Below, piece after piece: positions 27,068 to 37,463 of a DNA stretch of 64,000 bases (positions within the stretch are counted from its first letter, which is position 1; every line of letters starts with the position of its first letter). The DNA comes from Pycnococcus provasolii (taxonomy: Eukaryota > Chlorophyta > Pseudoscourfieldiophyceae > Pseudoscourfieldiales), in contig CP150582.1 of assembly GCA_049487715.1 (NCBI GenBank), forward strand, positions 186,001-250,000. The letters are read 5' to 3'. The notes beneath the pieces are model-generated. The model did not search any database. It was not told the DNA's origin and was given only the letters and a program-made list of their open reading frames with translations. The position numbers and the translations under genes are program-made.

Positions 27068-28440
27068 ATGGCGGACGACGACTTTCTCGTAGGTGGAAAT
27101 AATGACACAGAGTCAGGGTCCACATCCTCCAAGTCAACGTCAACGTCTCAGGCGAAGAAGTACGTGCCTCCTTGGATGCGGAACAAGTCCATGGAGGCGT
27201 CTCAGAAGCAGTCTGAGCAGTTGTATTCTGAGCATATGATGATGACAAGTGATGACATCTCGAGGGATCCATCACGAGAGCCATCACTAGGATCACGTGA
27301 TCATGGGTCTTTGGATTCGTCTCGGCGTCGTCAGGCTCATGCTCGTGAGAAACAGTACTACAACAACAATAACAATAACCTCGTCGGTGAGACATCCGGG
27401 GGCTATCACAACAACAATAATAAATCAAGGAATAACAAACACGGTGCTGCTACTTTTCTTGGCGCTACTGCTGCTGCTACTCGTGGTGGGGGGGAGGGGG
27501 AGCGTTCCTCGACTACCGCCCGCCGTGCCAGTGCAGCACCAGGCACAGCGTCTACCCGCGCATGGGCGAACGCGCACACGCGTGGAGAGATATACCCACG
27601 CACGAAGACGCGTGCCCACCCTGCAACGTCGCAGGCGCGCAGCCGCTCGGTAGCAGCCTGCTCGGAAACGCTGAGCAGTTCTGCGAGTCGTTCTTCCACT
27701 GCAAGGAGTGCCCAGAAGCAGGAGAGTGGGCACTCGAACCCGTATGCCTGCGACACGGAGACGCGTGCCGAGGAAAGACCGTCGTCGCCATCGCGAGACT
27801 CGTCGACCATGCGGCAAACACTATCGTGTACCAGGCGAGGTACTCGAACTGCTTTCGTGGAAGCCCCGTCGTCAACGACCACGCCGAGGAGTTCATGATC
27901 CGTGACACGGAGCTGAGACGAGCCATCGACGCGCTCGAGAATGCTCCTGGAAAGTATCAGCTGATCATCTGGCTGACGTACCAGCCTTGCCATCACAGCA
28001 GCGACAACCCGAGACGAAGCTGCACGAGGGAAATTCTCAAGTTCAAGAGAATGCACCTCGACGCGAGGAGCGTGCACTTAAGCATACGATTCACGTTCCC
28101 GTACCGAGGCCACTGGAATACGCCCGCGGAACTCGAGACACATGGCGAAAAAATCAAGTCTGCTCAGGTGGGAACGCGAATTCTCCAATTTGAGCCAAAC
28201 GTCGACGTGCGCAGCTTCGACGCCCAGGACTGGATCATCCTGCTGAGCATGTGCGACGACGACGTCAGCGACGCGGGCGTCGCGGGCCTGCGCTTGGCCG
28301 AGGGTCAGTACGCGGATCCCGACGACCTCGACGACACACTCACGGTTGAGCGATGGCGTCACCGCCGACGACTCGACGCGTTTACCGCATCATTTCTAGC
28401 GGACATGCATGCTCTTGGAGCCCCGTCCGAACGCGTGTAA
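27068..28440 (+). CDS. AID/APOBEC-like cytidine deaminase with Cys-rich region (one-base frame break)
   Basis: The ATG at 27068 opens a hydrophilic N-terminus with KKYVPPWMRNKS, an RNA-helicase-type YVPPxxR motif, and Asn-rich runs. Near the G7 run at about 27488 the frame shifts by one. Adding one G would join it to the frame ending at 28440, giving about 457 residues. The second part has a Cys/His-rich stretch (PPCQCSTRH, CPPCNVAG, FFHCKECPE, CLRHGDAC). A deaminase core follows: DHAEEFMIRD supplies the zinc His and proton-shuttling Glu (27880-27888), and LTYQPC...RRSCTREILKF supplies the two zinc Cys (27988 and 28021). The C-x10-C spacing is wider than the C-x2-C of AID. Nucleic acid substrate is inferred, not shown. 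Confidence 0.75.
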
Positions 28441-28727
28441 AGTTATGTGTAAATGACTACATTGTGATGTGACATATAAATCAGTCGACTTCCCGTAGTG
28501 AAATCCGTCCCTCACAGGAAGTTTCCTGCGGGGAACCCGGTCGTGCCAATGATGGCCAGATACCAACAGCCTTTCAGAAACATCCCACGAACAAAAATTC
28601 GTCTTTCTGTAATATGATAAGGTTATCTTGACTTTACTTTTGCTTGAAATCACACGCATTCTCCTCTCTCTCGTCCACGCACACGCAAACACTTACTTGC
28701 TCGCTCAATACAACACATCCATCGCTC
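28441..28727. other. Convergent 3' intergenic region with TGTAA motif
   Basis: No gene is seen. TGTAA at 28448-28452, just after the deaminase stop, fits a green-algal polyadenylation signal. Confidence 0.5.
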
Positions 28728-30361
28728 TCACACATTCACAAGCTTCTGCTGAGTTGGCTGCTGATGCACTCCCTGCACGAATGGCATGAAGAGGGTGTCC
28801 AGCTCATTCTTCAAATCCTCCTCGACATCGTCCTCATCCGCCGCGCCAGGCATCCTCTTGGACATGGCTGCCCGCACTGGTGCATGATCCTTATTGTGCT
28901 TCATCCTCTTCGCCCTGAACGCCTCACCCGCGCCTTTGTCGAAAGAGATGTGCGGTGGTGGCCGGTTTTCGTCGTCGCGCTCGCGCTCACGCTTCTGTGA
29001 AGGCGGAGAAGAAGCCTCGATGTGTTGTGGCTGCTTGCCTCGCACAAAGTCGAAGAAATCAGTCATGCACTGCACGCCTGCGCGAAGTTTCGCACGCCTG
29101 TACTCCTTCGAACTGCCGAATTTGATTCTCACGCGGCTGGCGAGCGTTCCAGGGTCTGTCGTGATTTGGTATTGTGAGAGCACCTCGCGCGTTGCCTTGC
29201 ACAGTCTGCACACATCCTCGCCTTCCTGCCGAATGTGTGTGCAAGGTGCGAACGACATCGGTGACATCTTCCGTGGCGCCGGTTCCGAAGCCATCGGCGG
29301 CGGAGGTGGTGGAAGCAGCGCATCCGCACCTCCGTCGACTTGGCCGGCGGCAGCGGCGTGTGCGCATGATGTGCCGTCATTCTTCACCCCGGCCGTCAAC
29401 CGCACGGCAGTTGCCTCGTTCTCCTTCACCTTTTCAGCCGTATTCGGCTCCATGTTCTGCTGCACCTTTGCAGCTTCCTGCGCTGCCCACGCCGCCACGA
29501 CCACTTGTGCGGTGGCTTGCGCCGCCGCCGCAGTCACGGCGTTGTGCTGATCAGCCACTTCGGCGACTTTGAGCAGTTTCGACGCGACGCCAACACACCT
29601 CGCCGCTGCGTTACGCCACGCCTCAGGCTGTTGGCTTCGCATGAGCGTCGACGCGTCGCGTGTGACAGCGTCTGCGATGCTGACAAGTTCGATCACTGTG
29701 TGCGTCAGCGTCGCGGAGAGATCGAATCCTCCAGCAAGCAGGGATCCCGCCGCGTTCGCCGCGAGCTCCTGTTTTGGGTGCTGCTGCTCCGTTGGTGCGG
29801 CCCAGCCGTTGCTTGTGCGAGTGCGAGTGCTTGCGCAACCGCGGCGAGCTTCTGCTGCGTCGTCGGTTGCGGCGGCGGTGGCGGCGGCGCCAGAGCTTGT
29901 GCGTTGATCGCGGCGGGCAGAGGCGGCGGCGGCGCCGGTGTTGGTGTCGGATATCCCGGTCCTGGTGGGCTGAAGGCGTTCAGGCCGAGTCCGAAGTTGT
30001 GTTTCGTTTGGCGCGGCATGGAACGCGAGCCTGCGTCGCATGCTTGCAGAACGTCGTGGGTTGGAGAAGGAGGAGCAGGAGGAGCCACCTGACCCTGAAC
30101 CACTCGTGAACTTGAGCCTAAGTGGCCGTGCTTCAAAGCTTGCTGGTGGAGGCTGCTTGGAGGAAGCACGCCATGAATGTGTGAACCAGCAGCGCCCTTT
30201 GATTGCGGGCCCCCCACGGCCATGGCCATCGGGGCAGTTCCCCCCAGGGCCCCCAAGGAGGGTCCCCAATGGCTCACTGGCACTTGGGCTCCTCCTCCCA
30301 TATACGGGTTCCCCCCAGGCAACATGTTGCAACCCAAAGCCGAAGATGTGGACGCCGCCAT
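28728..30361 (-). CDS. Unknown protein with small Cys/His cluster (frame break near 29800)
   Basis: I do not recognise this protein. The 5' part reads from the ATG at 30361 (MAASTSSALGCNMLPGGNPY), rich in Gly/Pro/Ala and Gln, probably disordered. Near 29800 the frame changes by one base, and the rest (PTEQQHPKQELAANAAGSLL onward) runs to 28728. The second half has an Ala-rich helical region; a possible zinc site, CTHIRQEGEDVCRLCK; a conserved-looking basic block, VRIKFGSSKEYRRAKL; and a nuclear-type basic tail (SQKRERERDD, AKRMKHNKD). A nuclear or RNA-related role is only a guess from composition. Confidence 0.6.
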
Positions 30362-31696
30362 ACAGTATTTTAAAAGGTATTAATACCTGAACAAACAACC
30401 TGAACAAACTCCCTTAACAAACTGCTGACGAGCACTATTTAAAGTTTTTTTAAATCAAGATTTTGATTTGTAAGAAAAACGAGGTCGGGAGCAGGTGCGC
30501 GTTTTCTTCGGATCCCAATAATAATGCCGGGAGGCGGAACCAACTCCGGCTGTTGGGAGAGCCTCGAGGTTGCAGCCTTGCAGGTGGTGGTTGCAAGCTG
30601 AAGCTGAAGCTGACTGACGGCGCTCCTCGGGCGCAACCTCCTCCCTCCTCCCCTCTGGCCTCTGCTTGCTCTGCAGCTTTGCTCGTCTGCCCAGTCCTCT
30701 GCCAGCCAGGCCGTAGTTCTAAGGTAGTAACGCCACACTCGTCATTCCTTTGATGGGAGAATTTGATGGGAGGTTTCAGTTTTTTCAACTTTCAAGGAGA
30801 TTTTCGAGTTCTAAAACTTTTACAAAAAACTTTACTGGTAAAATTACACTGGCCTGGTACGGTGCTGGTACGGGTTGTACTACCAACTCCCACCACTCGA
30901 GCCACTCGAGCCTCGACGCTCATGTGAGGCCTGCATGATGTGCTCCCATGATGGAGGCCGGAATAACCACTTCACGAATCACGAGGTGGTCACGAAGAGG
31001 GATGTCTGGGATCAAAGGCACCCCACTCCGTTCATTCGTTCAAGACGTCACCCTTCCTCTCTCTTCGGGGCGGCTTCGGCCATTCGAGGACGCGCTCATT
31101 GGAGGAGAGCGAGGTTCAGCGAGTGCGGCTGCGGCCTGCGGGAGCCCTGCCCTCTACTACCCAGCCCTTATTAGTAGTAACCTTACAGTACATACAGTAC
31201 GCGACCTATGTACTACAATGTATTCGTGAATTCGTGATGTCAACCTCACGAGTCCACTCTTATTACAGTATTACAGTAAGTGAGTAAGTTGGTGTGGCAC
31301 ACGGTTGCTTGCGGTGAACATTCTCGATACTAAGTTCTCCAAAGTGTTTGTTTGTCTGATTGTCTCAAACTCCCACCTTTGAGGTCGGTTTTTATCGGAG
31401 GGTTTCTACAAGCTCTGGACGAAATTCCACGATACAGCAGGGTCAGGAAAAACGTTTTTCACGGCCTCAAGCCATTCCATTCCCTTTCCGTCTTTCCCGG
31501 GTGGCCATATCTCTCGCCGCTCGTCATTTCCACGCATTGTCACGTCGTCGAAGTCACCAGCTGTGAGTCTCGGCTGTGAGTCTCGGCTGTGAGTCTCGGA
31601 GGGAGGGAGTGACGTCAGACAATTGTCGTCTTACATACTTTGCTCTTGCGTTTGCTGTGTTAACCTTAAGGCCTGCCACAGCCTCCTGCCGCAGCC
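30362..31696. other. Long divergent intergenic region
   Basis: About 1.3 kb with no convincing gene. It contains (AAGCTG)n-like runs near 30600, CCACTCGAG repeats near 30895 and the 13-bp repeat at 31561. It should hold the promoters of both flanking unknown genes. Confidence 0.5.
31561..31599. repeat. 13-bp tandem repeat, three copies
   Basis: CTGTGAGTCTCGG is repeated three times exactly, about 100 bases before the ATG at 31697. Confidence 0.9.
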
Positions 31697-32582
31697 ATGG
31701 CCGCAGCCTTGAACTCCGATGACACGTTCTCACAAGAGGTGCGAGCGTCAGAGTTCGGCGAGGACCTATCAGCGGCGCTCGCAGCACTCTACTTCGCAGG
31801 GCCGCCTCAAGTTGAACTGGCAGCGCCGTACGTAGTCGAGAGGCTCGGCGTGCCGTCGCTGTGCGCAATCCCAGAAAGCAAGTACAACCCGCAGCACAGA
31901 GGCCGTGTGGAATTTCAGAGGTACGTGGACGCGTCGGGATTCCCGAGAATGCTCGCGCGAGCTCTCGCGAGCCTGCGGCGGAAATCAGGCAAGACGGACG
32001 CAGTGACGGCGGACGTCAAGGCGCACATCGAAAGGCAGCTCGCTCGCAGAGATGCGAGGAGAAAAGAGCGAGCGGACGCCGCCGCCGCGGCTGGGCAGTG
32101 CAGGCTCGGCGCGAAGCCGTGGGCTGTGGTGGACGACGACCTCGACCTGGAGCACGACGACGACGACGACAACGACGACGCTGCGAAGCAGGCTGCCGAC
32201 GACGACGCGGCTCACACCGTTGGGCGGCGCTTCTACGGGATCGGTGCACAAGGCGGCGGAGGCGGAGGCGGCGACGGCGGCGAGCTGGACCTTGATGCAC
32301 TGCAGGGTCTCGCGCCGGGTGGTGCAGGCGCCGACGGGCCTTCGTCAAACCCTGCGTTGGACATTTATGCGGCTGAGGAGGCTGCCGCCGCCAACGAAGC
32401 AAGCGAAGGATGAGAGTGAAGGCGAGAACAAAGCTGACGGCGACTCCGGTGAAAACGCGCCTGCTGCGGGCGGCCGCGGTGCGCGTCGCGCGAGCGCCAT
32501 ATTCAACAAGGTGAGACTCGCGCAGAAGTCGACGAAGCGCTCAAGCTGGATGGAGGTGTTCCAGAACGCCAACGAATTCTAG
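31697..32582 (+). CDS. Unknown acidic protein (frame break near 32395)
   Basis: I do not recognise this protein. The ATG at 31697 (MAAALNSDDTFSQEVRASEF) leads a compact N-terminal region of about 130 residues (VERLGVPSLCAIPESKYNP, RVEFQRYVDASGFPRMLARA) that looks conserved. A basic Ala/Arg helix, a poly-Asp run and a Gly-rich linker follow. The frame stops at 32413, but a one-base shift before this gives a basic tail ending KSTKRSSWMEVFQNANEF at 32582. That is probably the real C-terminus. Confidence 0.55.
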
Positions 32583-32872
32583 TCTAAATTCCTGTAAGTA
32601 CATACATACTTTGAAAACATTGTGACCCAACGAGTGGTGAGTGACATCATTCACCGAGATCACTAGTGGCAGTGGCAGTGGCAGTGGCAGCCAGCCCAGT
32701 ACGCCCTGATCTCGGCGCCGCGGCACACACAGGTCTCTCGAAACGAACTCACAACGCACTGTAAGCCAGTTGTAACGTCGTGACAGGAAAATCGCGTATG
32801 TACCGTACAATACGGCAAGAGGGCAATACTGTACGGCAAGAAGAGGGCAAGAGGGCAAGAAGAGGGCAAGAG

Positions 32873-32952
32873 GATTAGGGTATAGGGTATAGGGTTAGGG
32901 TTAGGGTTAGGGTTAGGGTATAGAATTAGGGTTAGGGTTAGGTCTAGGGTTA
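32873..32952. promoter_or_regulatory. Telomere-like (TTAGGG)n cluster upstream of the PGAP1-like gene
   Basis: About ten TTAGGG units with a few variants (TATAGGG) lie 237-316 bases before the ATG at 33189. An AAGAGGGC repeat (32838-32871) adjoins on the left. Confidence 0.8.
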
Positions 32953-33118
32953 CGCATTTCTGTTTTTTTTTCGTGTTTTCTCCTCCCCTCCGTGTGTGCC
33001 TTCTCATTTTCCACCCGTGAGTGCGTGCGTGCGTGCGTGCGTGAATTGAACTAACCGGTGTGTCCGCCATGCCGATGCCGCCACACGTGCACGTGCCTCG
33101 AATCTCGTGAGTCGTGGT

Positions 33119-33162
33119 GAAGAAGAAGAAGAAGAAGAAGAAGAAGAAGAAGAAGAAGAAGA
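33119..33162. repeat. (GAA)n tract just before the PGAP1-like start
   Basis: About fifteen AAG/GAA units lie in the 5' leader. Read through from a GTG at 33114 they would encode poly-Lys, but no ATG precedes them. Confidence 0.9.
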
Positions 33163-33188
33163 CGCGTACCTTTAAAGACGCGTCATCC

Positions 33189-35645
33189 ATGTCGTCGTCA
33201 TCCATGTCGGTTGCAACATCCATGTCATCGCTTGTCTCTGCTGCTTTTGTCATTTCATGTATTCTGGGTTTGATTTTGTTAACCAGCATGATTCACGTGC
33301 GTCTCCTGCACGGCTCGTGCCCCTGGGATGCACCGCACGCACATCCGTTTGTGTCATCTTTCTTTTCGTACTTCCGGTATCCTCCTCGATCACAGGAGGA
33401 GGACTCCTCCGTTTCTGGCCAGCCGTGCTCGATGACGTACATGCGACCCTCGTACTCAGGACCTTTGAAGCTGAGAGCCGCTCGAGACGACAGCAGGACG
33501 AACAGGAAGGCCCTTGCGTCATATCCGTACGAAGTGTACGCGTACAGAGACTATTCCGAAGGACAGGGAGCAAAGACGCGACTGCGAGGCGCGGCGCTCT
33601 TCATTCCAGGACACGCCGGAAGCTACGAGCAAGTGAGGAGCATTGGAAGCAACTACTGGGACGTGCAGTGGTTCACGATGCAGCTCAACGAGGAGTGGGC
33701 GGGAATGTCGGGGCACCTCATACGGAGACAGAAGGAATTCATCGCAAAGCACGTCGTGCCGGACCTAGTCACGCCGAGCACCGTGTACAAAGCTGCGGGC
33801 ATTGAAAAGAGCAGGTGGCCCAGTGACGACACGACCGTGCCTCTATTCCTGTTCGGGCACTCCTACGGCGGCCTGATTGCGCACCTCGTCGCGAACGAAG
33901 TACCCAAGCACGTGCGATTTGTCATCACGCTCGCCGCTCCCATGCGTGGGCCGCCGCATGGACCACTTGACCGCATCATGGCGCAGATGCATCGAGAGGC
34001 ACGGCGCACGCAGCAATTCGGCGTGCCCGTGCTCGCGCTCGATGGCGGCGAGTGCGACGAAGCGACGCCTCCCACGTCGTCGGGGCATTCTGGCGTGTAC
34101 GGCAAGGTGCCGCAAGGCGATCGATGGGAGTCGAATGGCGCAACGTGGCACGCAAGCACAACGCGATGGCCGCATATGTGGCTGTCAACTGACCACGCCG
34201 CGCTCGTTTGGTGCAACGAGATTGTGCGCGAGCTGGCAGCGATGATGTCAGCGGGTATGCAGGATGTGAAGCGATTGGCGCCGCCGTCACTCGTACATCC
34301 GCAAGCGGTGACAAACGCGAGCGTGGCGACGGTCGGCGATACGGCGGTGCCCATACTGGCAAATGGTGAAGGGTTGCGCGTCGAAGCGAAAATGAGGAGT
34401 CGAAGCTTTCGATTGGAAGGTAGCACTGTACTCGTCATGTTTCTCACAGGAGTGCATCCCGATGCGGCGGGCATTGAAATGCAGTCAAAAAGTTTGCGAG
34501 CGACATGGGCTGCTGTGCCGCCTCCGTACCCGCAGAAAGGTGCGCCTGCAGGGTACGCGCTAGCCGCCACGATTAACGATGGCGACATCGCGCAGATTAC
34601 GATTCCGGCTGTGCACGATGGCAGGACGGTATGCGACATGTCGTCGGTCAGTGCCCGTGATTTGCCACAGCCACACGCCAATCCCGTGCTTGAGATGTTC
34701 GTCGCCATGCTCGATCCGTCTGGGTTGTTCGCCAAAATGCGACGAAATGGGCATGCGTTGCTCACAACCAATCAGTCGTACACCGAGCTCAGAATACCGA
34801 TGTGGAGCCTAGCTGTTTTGCCCATCTCCCTTGTCGGCACACCATCGGACAACTGCCGCGCACCGCCACTATGGTACATCACACGCGCGGGCCGCGGCAG
34901 CATGGAGATGTCTGACCTGACAAAAGACTTTGGTGGAACGGCGTGGGTCCCAAACAGCCACGGTGCGATCACAATTACGGGATCGCCGTCGATGTTATTT
35001 AAGGGTGATCTTATTCACGATGTCGCTACGCTGAAGGTGGTGGCACCTCGCGGCTGCAAGCTGAATGTGGAAGCTCGTTCGCGTTGGTTCTTGTCGATAG
35101 GCGAAGCTGGCGTGAGCCGCATGGCAATTGTCATGGGTTTGATTGTGGCATTTGCTGTGAATGGAAAGGAGCTCGGCATTGCAAGGGGTGCCGCCGTGGT
35201 TGGCTTGGCGCTTAATTTTGCAAATGAGCCGCTGCCAACACTGTGCGAAGTGTTTGTACTATACACCGGTCCGACTGCTGTGATCATCTGGCAGGGTGCG
35301 ATCACAAATGCCCGCAATGGCGTACTTGTTACTGTCATCGCCTTGATGTACTCTGGTGGTATCTTGGCACATTTGAGGGCATTTTACGAGGACTACTGCG
35401 TGCACAATATGCTACAGGCGGCAATGATCCGTTCCGTGCACGTGGAACTTGTGTGGGAATCGTTGCGGATTTGCGCATCTTTCGCGATTTGCATGGTAGC
35501 ACAAAGGTCGCTGCCGAAACGGTGGTTTCTCGGAGTCACGCAAAGCGTGATCGCCTTCAGCACGACGGTCGGCACTCCGTACTGGAGTGCGACACTCGGA
35601 CTTGGCTACCTGATATCTACTTATTCTTGGCAACATTATTCATAA
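33189..35645 (+). CDS. GPI inositol-deacylase (PGAP1/Bst1-like)
   Basis: ER membrane lipase that removes the acyl chain from inositol of GPI anchors, needed for export of GPI-anchored proteins. 818 residues from the ATG at 33189. An N-terminal signal anchor (VSAAFVISCILGLILLTSM) is followed by the PGAP1 alpha/beta-hydrolase domain: GAALFIPGHAGSYEQVRSIG, the nucleophile elbow LFLFGHSYGGLIAHLVANEV (Ser of GHSYG), and VRFVITLAAPMRGPPHGPL. A luminal region and at least four C-terminal membrane helices (MAIVMGLIVAFAVNG onward) complete the family layout. Confidence 0.9.
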   Translation: MSSSSMSVATSMSSLVSAAFVISCILGLILLTSMIHVRLLHGSCPWDAPHAHPFVSSFFSYFRYPPRSQEEDSSVSGQPCSMTYMRPSYSGPLKLRAARDDSRTNRKALASYPYEVYAYRDYSEGQGAKTRLRGAALFIPGHAGSYEQVRSIGSNYWDVQWFTMQLNEEWAGMSGHLIRRQKEFIAKHVVPDLVTPSTVYKAAGIEKSRWPSDDTTVPLFLFGHSYGGLIAHLVANEVPKHVRFVITLAAPMRGPPHGPLDRIMAQMHREARRTQQFGVPVLALDGGECDEATPPTSSGHSGVYGKVPQGDRWESNGATWHASTTRWPHMWLSTDHAALVWCNEIVRELAAMMSAGMQDVKRLAPPSLVHPQAVTNASVATVGDTAVPILANGEGLRVEAKMRSRSFRLEGSTVLVMFLTGVHPDAAGIEMQSKSLRATWAAVPPPYPQKGAPAGYALAATINDGDIAQITIPAVHDGRTVCDMSSVSARDLPQPHANPVLEMFVAMLDPSGLFAKMRRNGHALLTTNQSYTELRIPMWSLAVLPISLVGTPSDNCRAPPLWYITRAGRGSMEMSDLTKDFGGTAWVPNSHGAITITGSPSMLFKGDLIHDVATLKVVAPRGCKLNVEARSRWFLSIGEAGVSRMAIVMGLIVAFAVNGKELGIARGAAVVGLALNFANEPLPTLCEVFVLYTGPTAVIIWQGAITNARNGVLVTVIALMYSGGILAHLRAFYEDYCVHNMLQAAMIRSVHVELVWESLRICASFAICMVAQRSLPKRWFLGVTQSVIAFSTTVGTPYWSATLGLGYLISTYSWQHYS

Positions 35646-35681
35646 TTGTGTGTAAAACAACATTGTGTGATTATTACAAAG

Positions 35682-37214
35682 TCAGCCTCCGCCATTCCGA
35701 AAAGCCGCGCGCATCATCGCAGACTCGTGTACCTCGCTCAGCTCCAGGAGGCATGAAAGATGAGATGCGCCGAACTCCCGTTGAGCATCTTTCGTTCGCA
35801 ACATGTCACTGTCTGCGTATGTGGGGTCCAGGGGTGGCATGCGACGAAGGTGGCTCGTGCCATCTGCTGCGGAAGAGGAAGCGTCGCCGATTGTCACGTC
35901 GAGAAGCGAGATTTCGCCGCGCACGTACTCATGGCGAAGTGGCACAGTCTCCAGCATCGATGTCTCGAGATCAGAGAAAGCGCGACTAACCCTGACATCG
36001 TCCAAACCGACTCTCTGGTCGAACGGGTCTTCGAGGGCAACAGCCACGTTGAGCAAGCCCACCATGCAAGTTACCGTGAAGATATTTAAGCAGATTGCAA
36101 ATGCAAGACTTGATTGCACTGCGACGTTAGCGTAATATGGCCCCGTGAACGGTATGTGAGCCAGGATGAAAACTCTCGCAAATGCCCGTAGCGCGTGAGG
36201 CGTGTGGTAGTTCTTGATGTACTTCAGTTGCTCGAACTGAATGAGCGTCAGTTGCAGGTATTGATTGAGCCTCGTGGCCTCGTTGCCAGGCATGCCGTGA
36301 GCCTTGAGTTTTTCCACCGCCATACTAAGTTGGGCGAATCGCAAGTCCACGTCACGCAGCAGCTCATTTTTCATGGGACGCCAGCGATTGCGCTCTTCAA
36401 TTCCTCGCTTCGTGAATAGGTGCATATTTCTTCCAAGAATCGGCAGTGCGAGAAAGTCTCTGATAGAGTGAGCCAGCAGCACGAGAACGGCTCGAACGTC
36501 GGCGACGTGCTGATCTGCATTCATGGGCGTCGGCGCCGCTTCGCCGCCCGTTCCATCCCTACGTCCGGTGAAGCTGTTGTTTTTGCACGGCCAATCCCAA
36601 TCTCTTTGCGCGATGAGGATACACATGAGATTTCCGCGAAGCGAGGCGAGGGCGACTAACGCCTTTTCCCTCCGCTGAAAGGCGAACTGTATGTTCGAAG
36701 TGAGCGGAAACACAAGCACGAGGGCGTAGAATGTGAGGTTGAGGTTGGTGGCGAGTGGTGACGGGCTGCTCTGCTGCTGTCCAGGAATTTCCGGCGGACT
36801 CGGTACGAATGTGAAGAAGAGTGTGAATGCCGCCGCAAGCACTGCGGCGATCACCGTCTCCCACGTGACGAGGCACTGATACGTGACGCGTGATGCTGCT
36901 CCAATTGCCAGTAACGTTTCCCACAGGTCCTGACGAGGCACCGGGCGGAACACGAGGGATTTCTTATTAATGGCTTGCTGTGACGGTGTTTGAGTAGTAG
37001 TAGTCACGGGAGGTTGGCTTCGCCCCTGAGGCTGTTGGCTTCTTCCTACTACAGGATTGACAGCACGAGCATTATCCTGGGGCTCTCCTCCTCCTGAGGC
37101 TCCAAGCGAGGGGGAGGCGCCGATGCCGAAGCCAGCCTCACTCCCCAAGCTGGTTCCCCCGAGATTCGAACGAGTTTCTTCCAAGACATCACGAGCGTCA
37201 CGTGCATCCTCCAT
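35682..37214 (-). CDS. Bestrophin-like anion channel family protein
   Basis: 510 residues from the ATG at 37214 (MEDARDARDVLEETRS). Hydrophobic helices occur at about 130-165 (WETVIAAVLAAAFTLFFTFV) and 180-205 (LTFYALVLVFPLTSNIQFAF), followed by QRREKALVALASLRGN. Near the C-terminus another pair (FILAHIPFTGPYYANVAVQ; FTVTCMVGLLNVAVALEDPF) ends with the LEDPFD motif typical of algal bestrophin/UPF0187-like proteins. The frame has a disordered Gly/Ser/Gln-rich N-terminus. In algae related channels conduct bicarbonate or chloride across thylakoid or plasma membranes; location here is unknown. Convergent with the PGAP1-like gene, 36 bases apart. Confidence 0.65.
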   Translation of the reverse strand: MEDARDARDVLEETRSNLGGTSLGSEAGFGIGASPSLGASGGGEPQDNARAVNPVVGRSQQPQGRSQPPVTTTTQTPSQQAINKKSLVFRPVPRQDLWETLLAIGAASRVTYQCLVTWETVIAAVLAAAFTLFFTFVPSPPEIPGQQQSSPSPLATNLNLTFYALVLVFPLTSNIQFAFQRREKALVALASLRGNLMCILIAQRDWDWPCKNNSFTGRRDGTGGEAAPTPMNADQHVADVRAVLVLLAHSIRDFLALPILGRNMHLFTKRGIEERNRWRPMKNELLRDVDLRFAQLSMAVEKLKAHGMPGNEATRLNQYLQLTLIQFEQLKYIKNYHTPHALRAFARVFILAHIPFTGPYYANVAVQSSLAFAICLNIFTVTCMVGLLNVAVALEDPFDQRVGLDDVRVSRAFSDLETSMLETVPLRHEYVRGEISLLDVTIGDASSSAADGTSHLRRMPPLDPTYADSDMLRTKDAQREFGASHLSCLLELSEVHESAMMRAAFRNGGG

Positions 37215-37463
37215 GTTGACCACAGAGGAGACCCCGCCAAAACCCTGCCACCCTGGGATGAGTGTCAATACGAGAGTCAGAGTCACTTGTAAGACGCGTG
37301 CGGAGAGTCAAAACGACCGAAAACACGCTCCGGACATTACAAGTTGATGTGCATTTCCTTCCGATCGCTCGAAAATAAATCAGAAATGCCACGTCAGGAA
37401 AAGTCCCCCCCCCCCCCCCCCAGATATTTTATTGTTCACATCCGGCTGTGATCGCATGTCGTG

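Noticed and set aside
33114-33188. Poly-Lys N-terminal extension of the PGAP1-like protein
   Set aside because: It would need a GTG start; the first ATG (33189) precedes a proper signal anchor.
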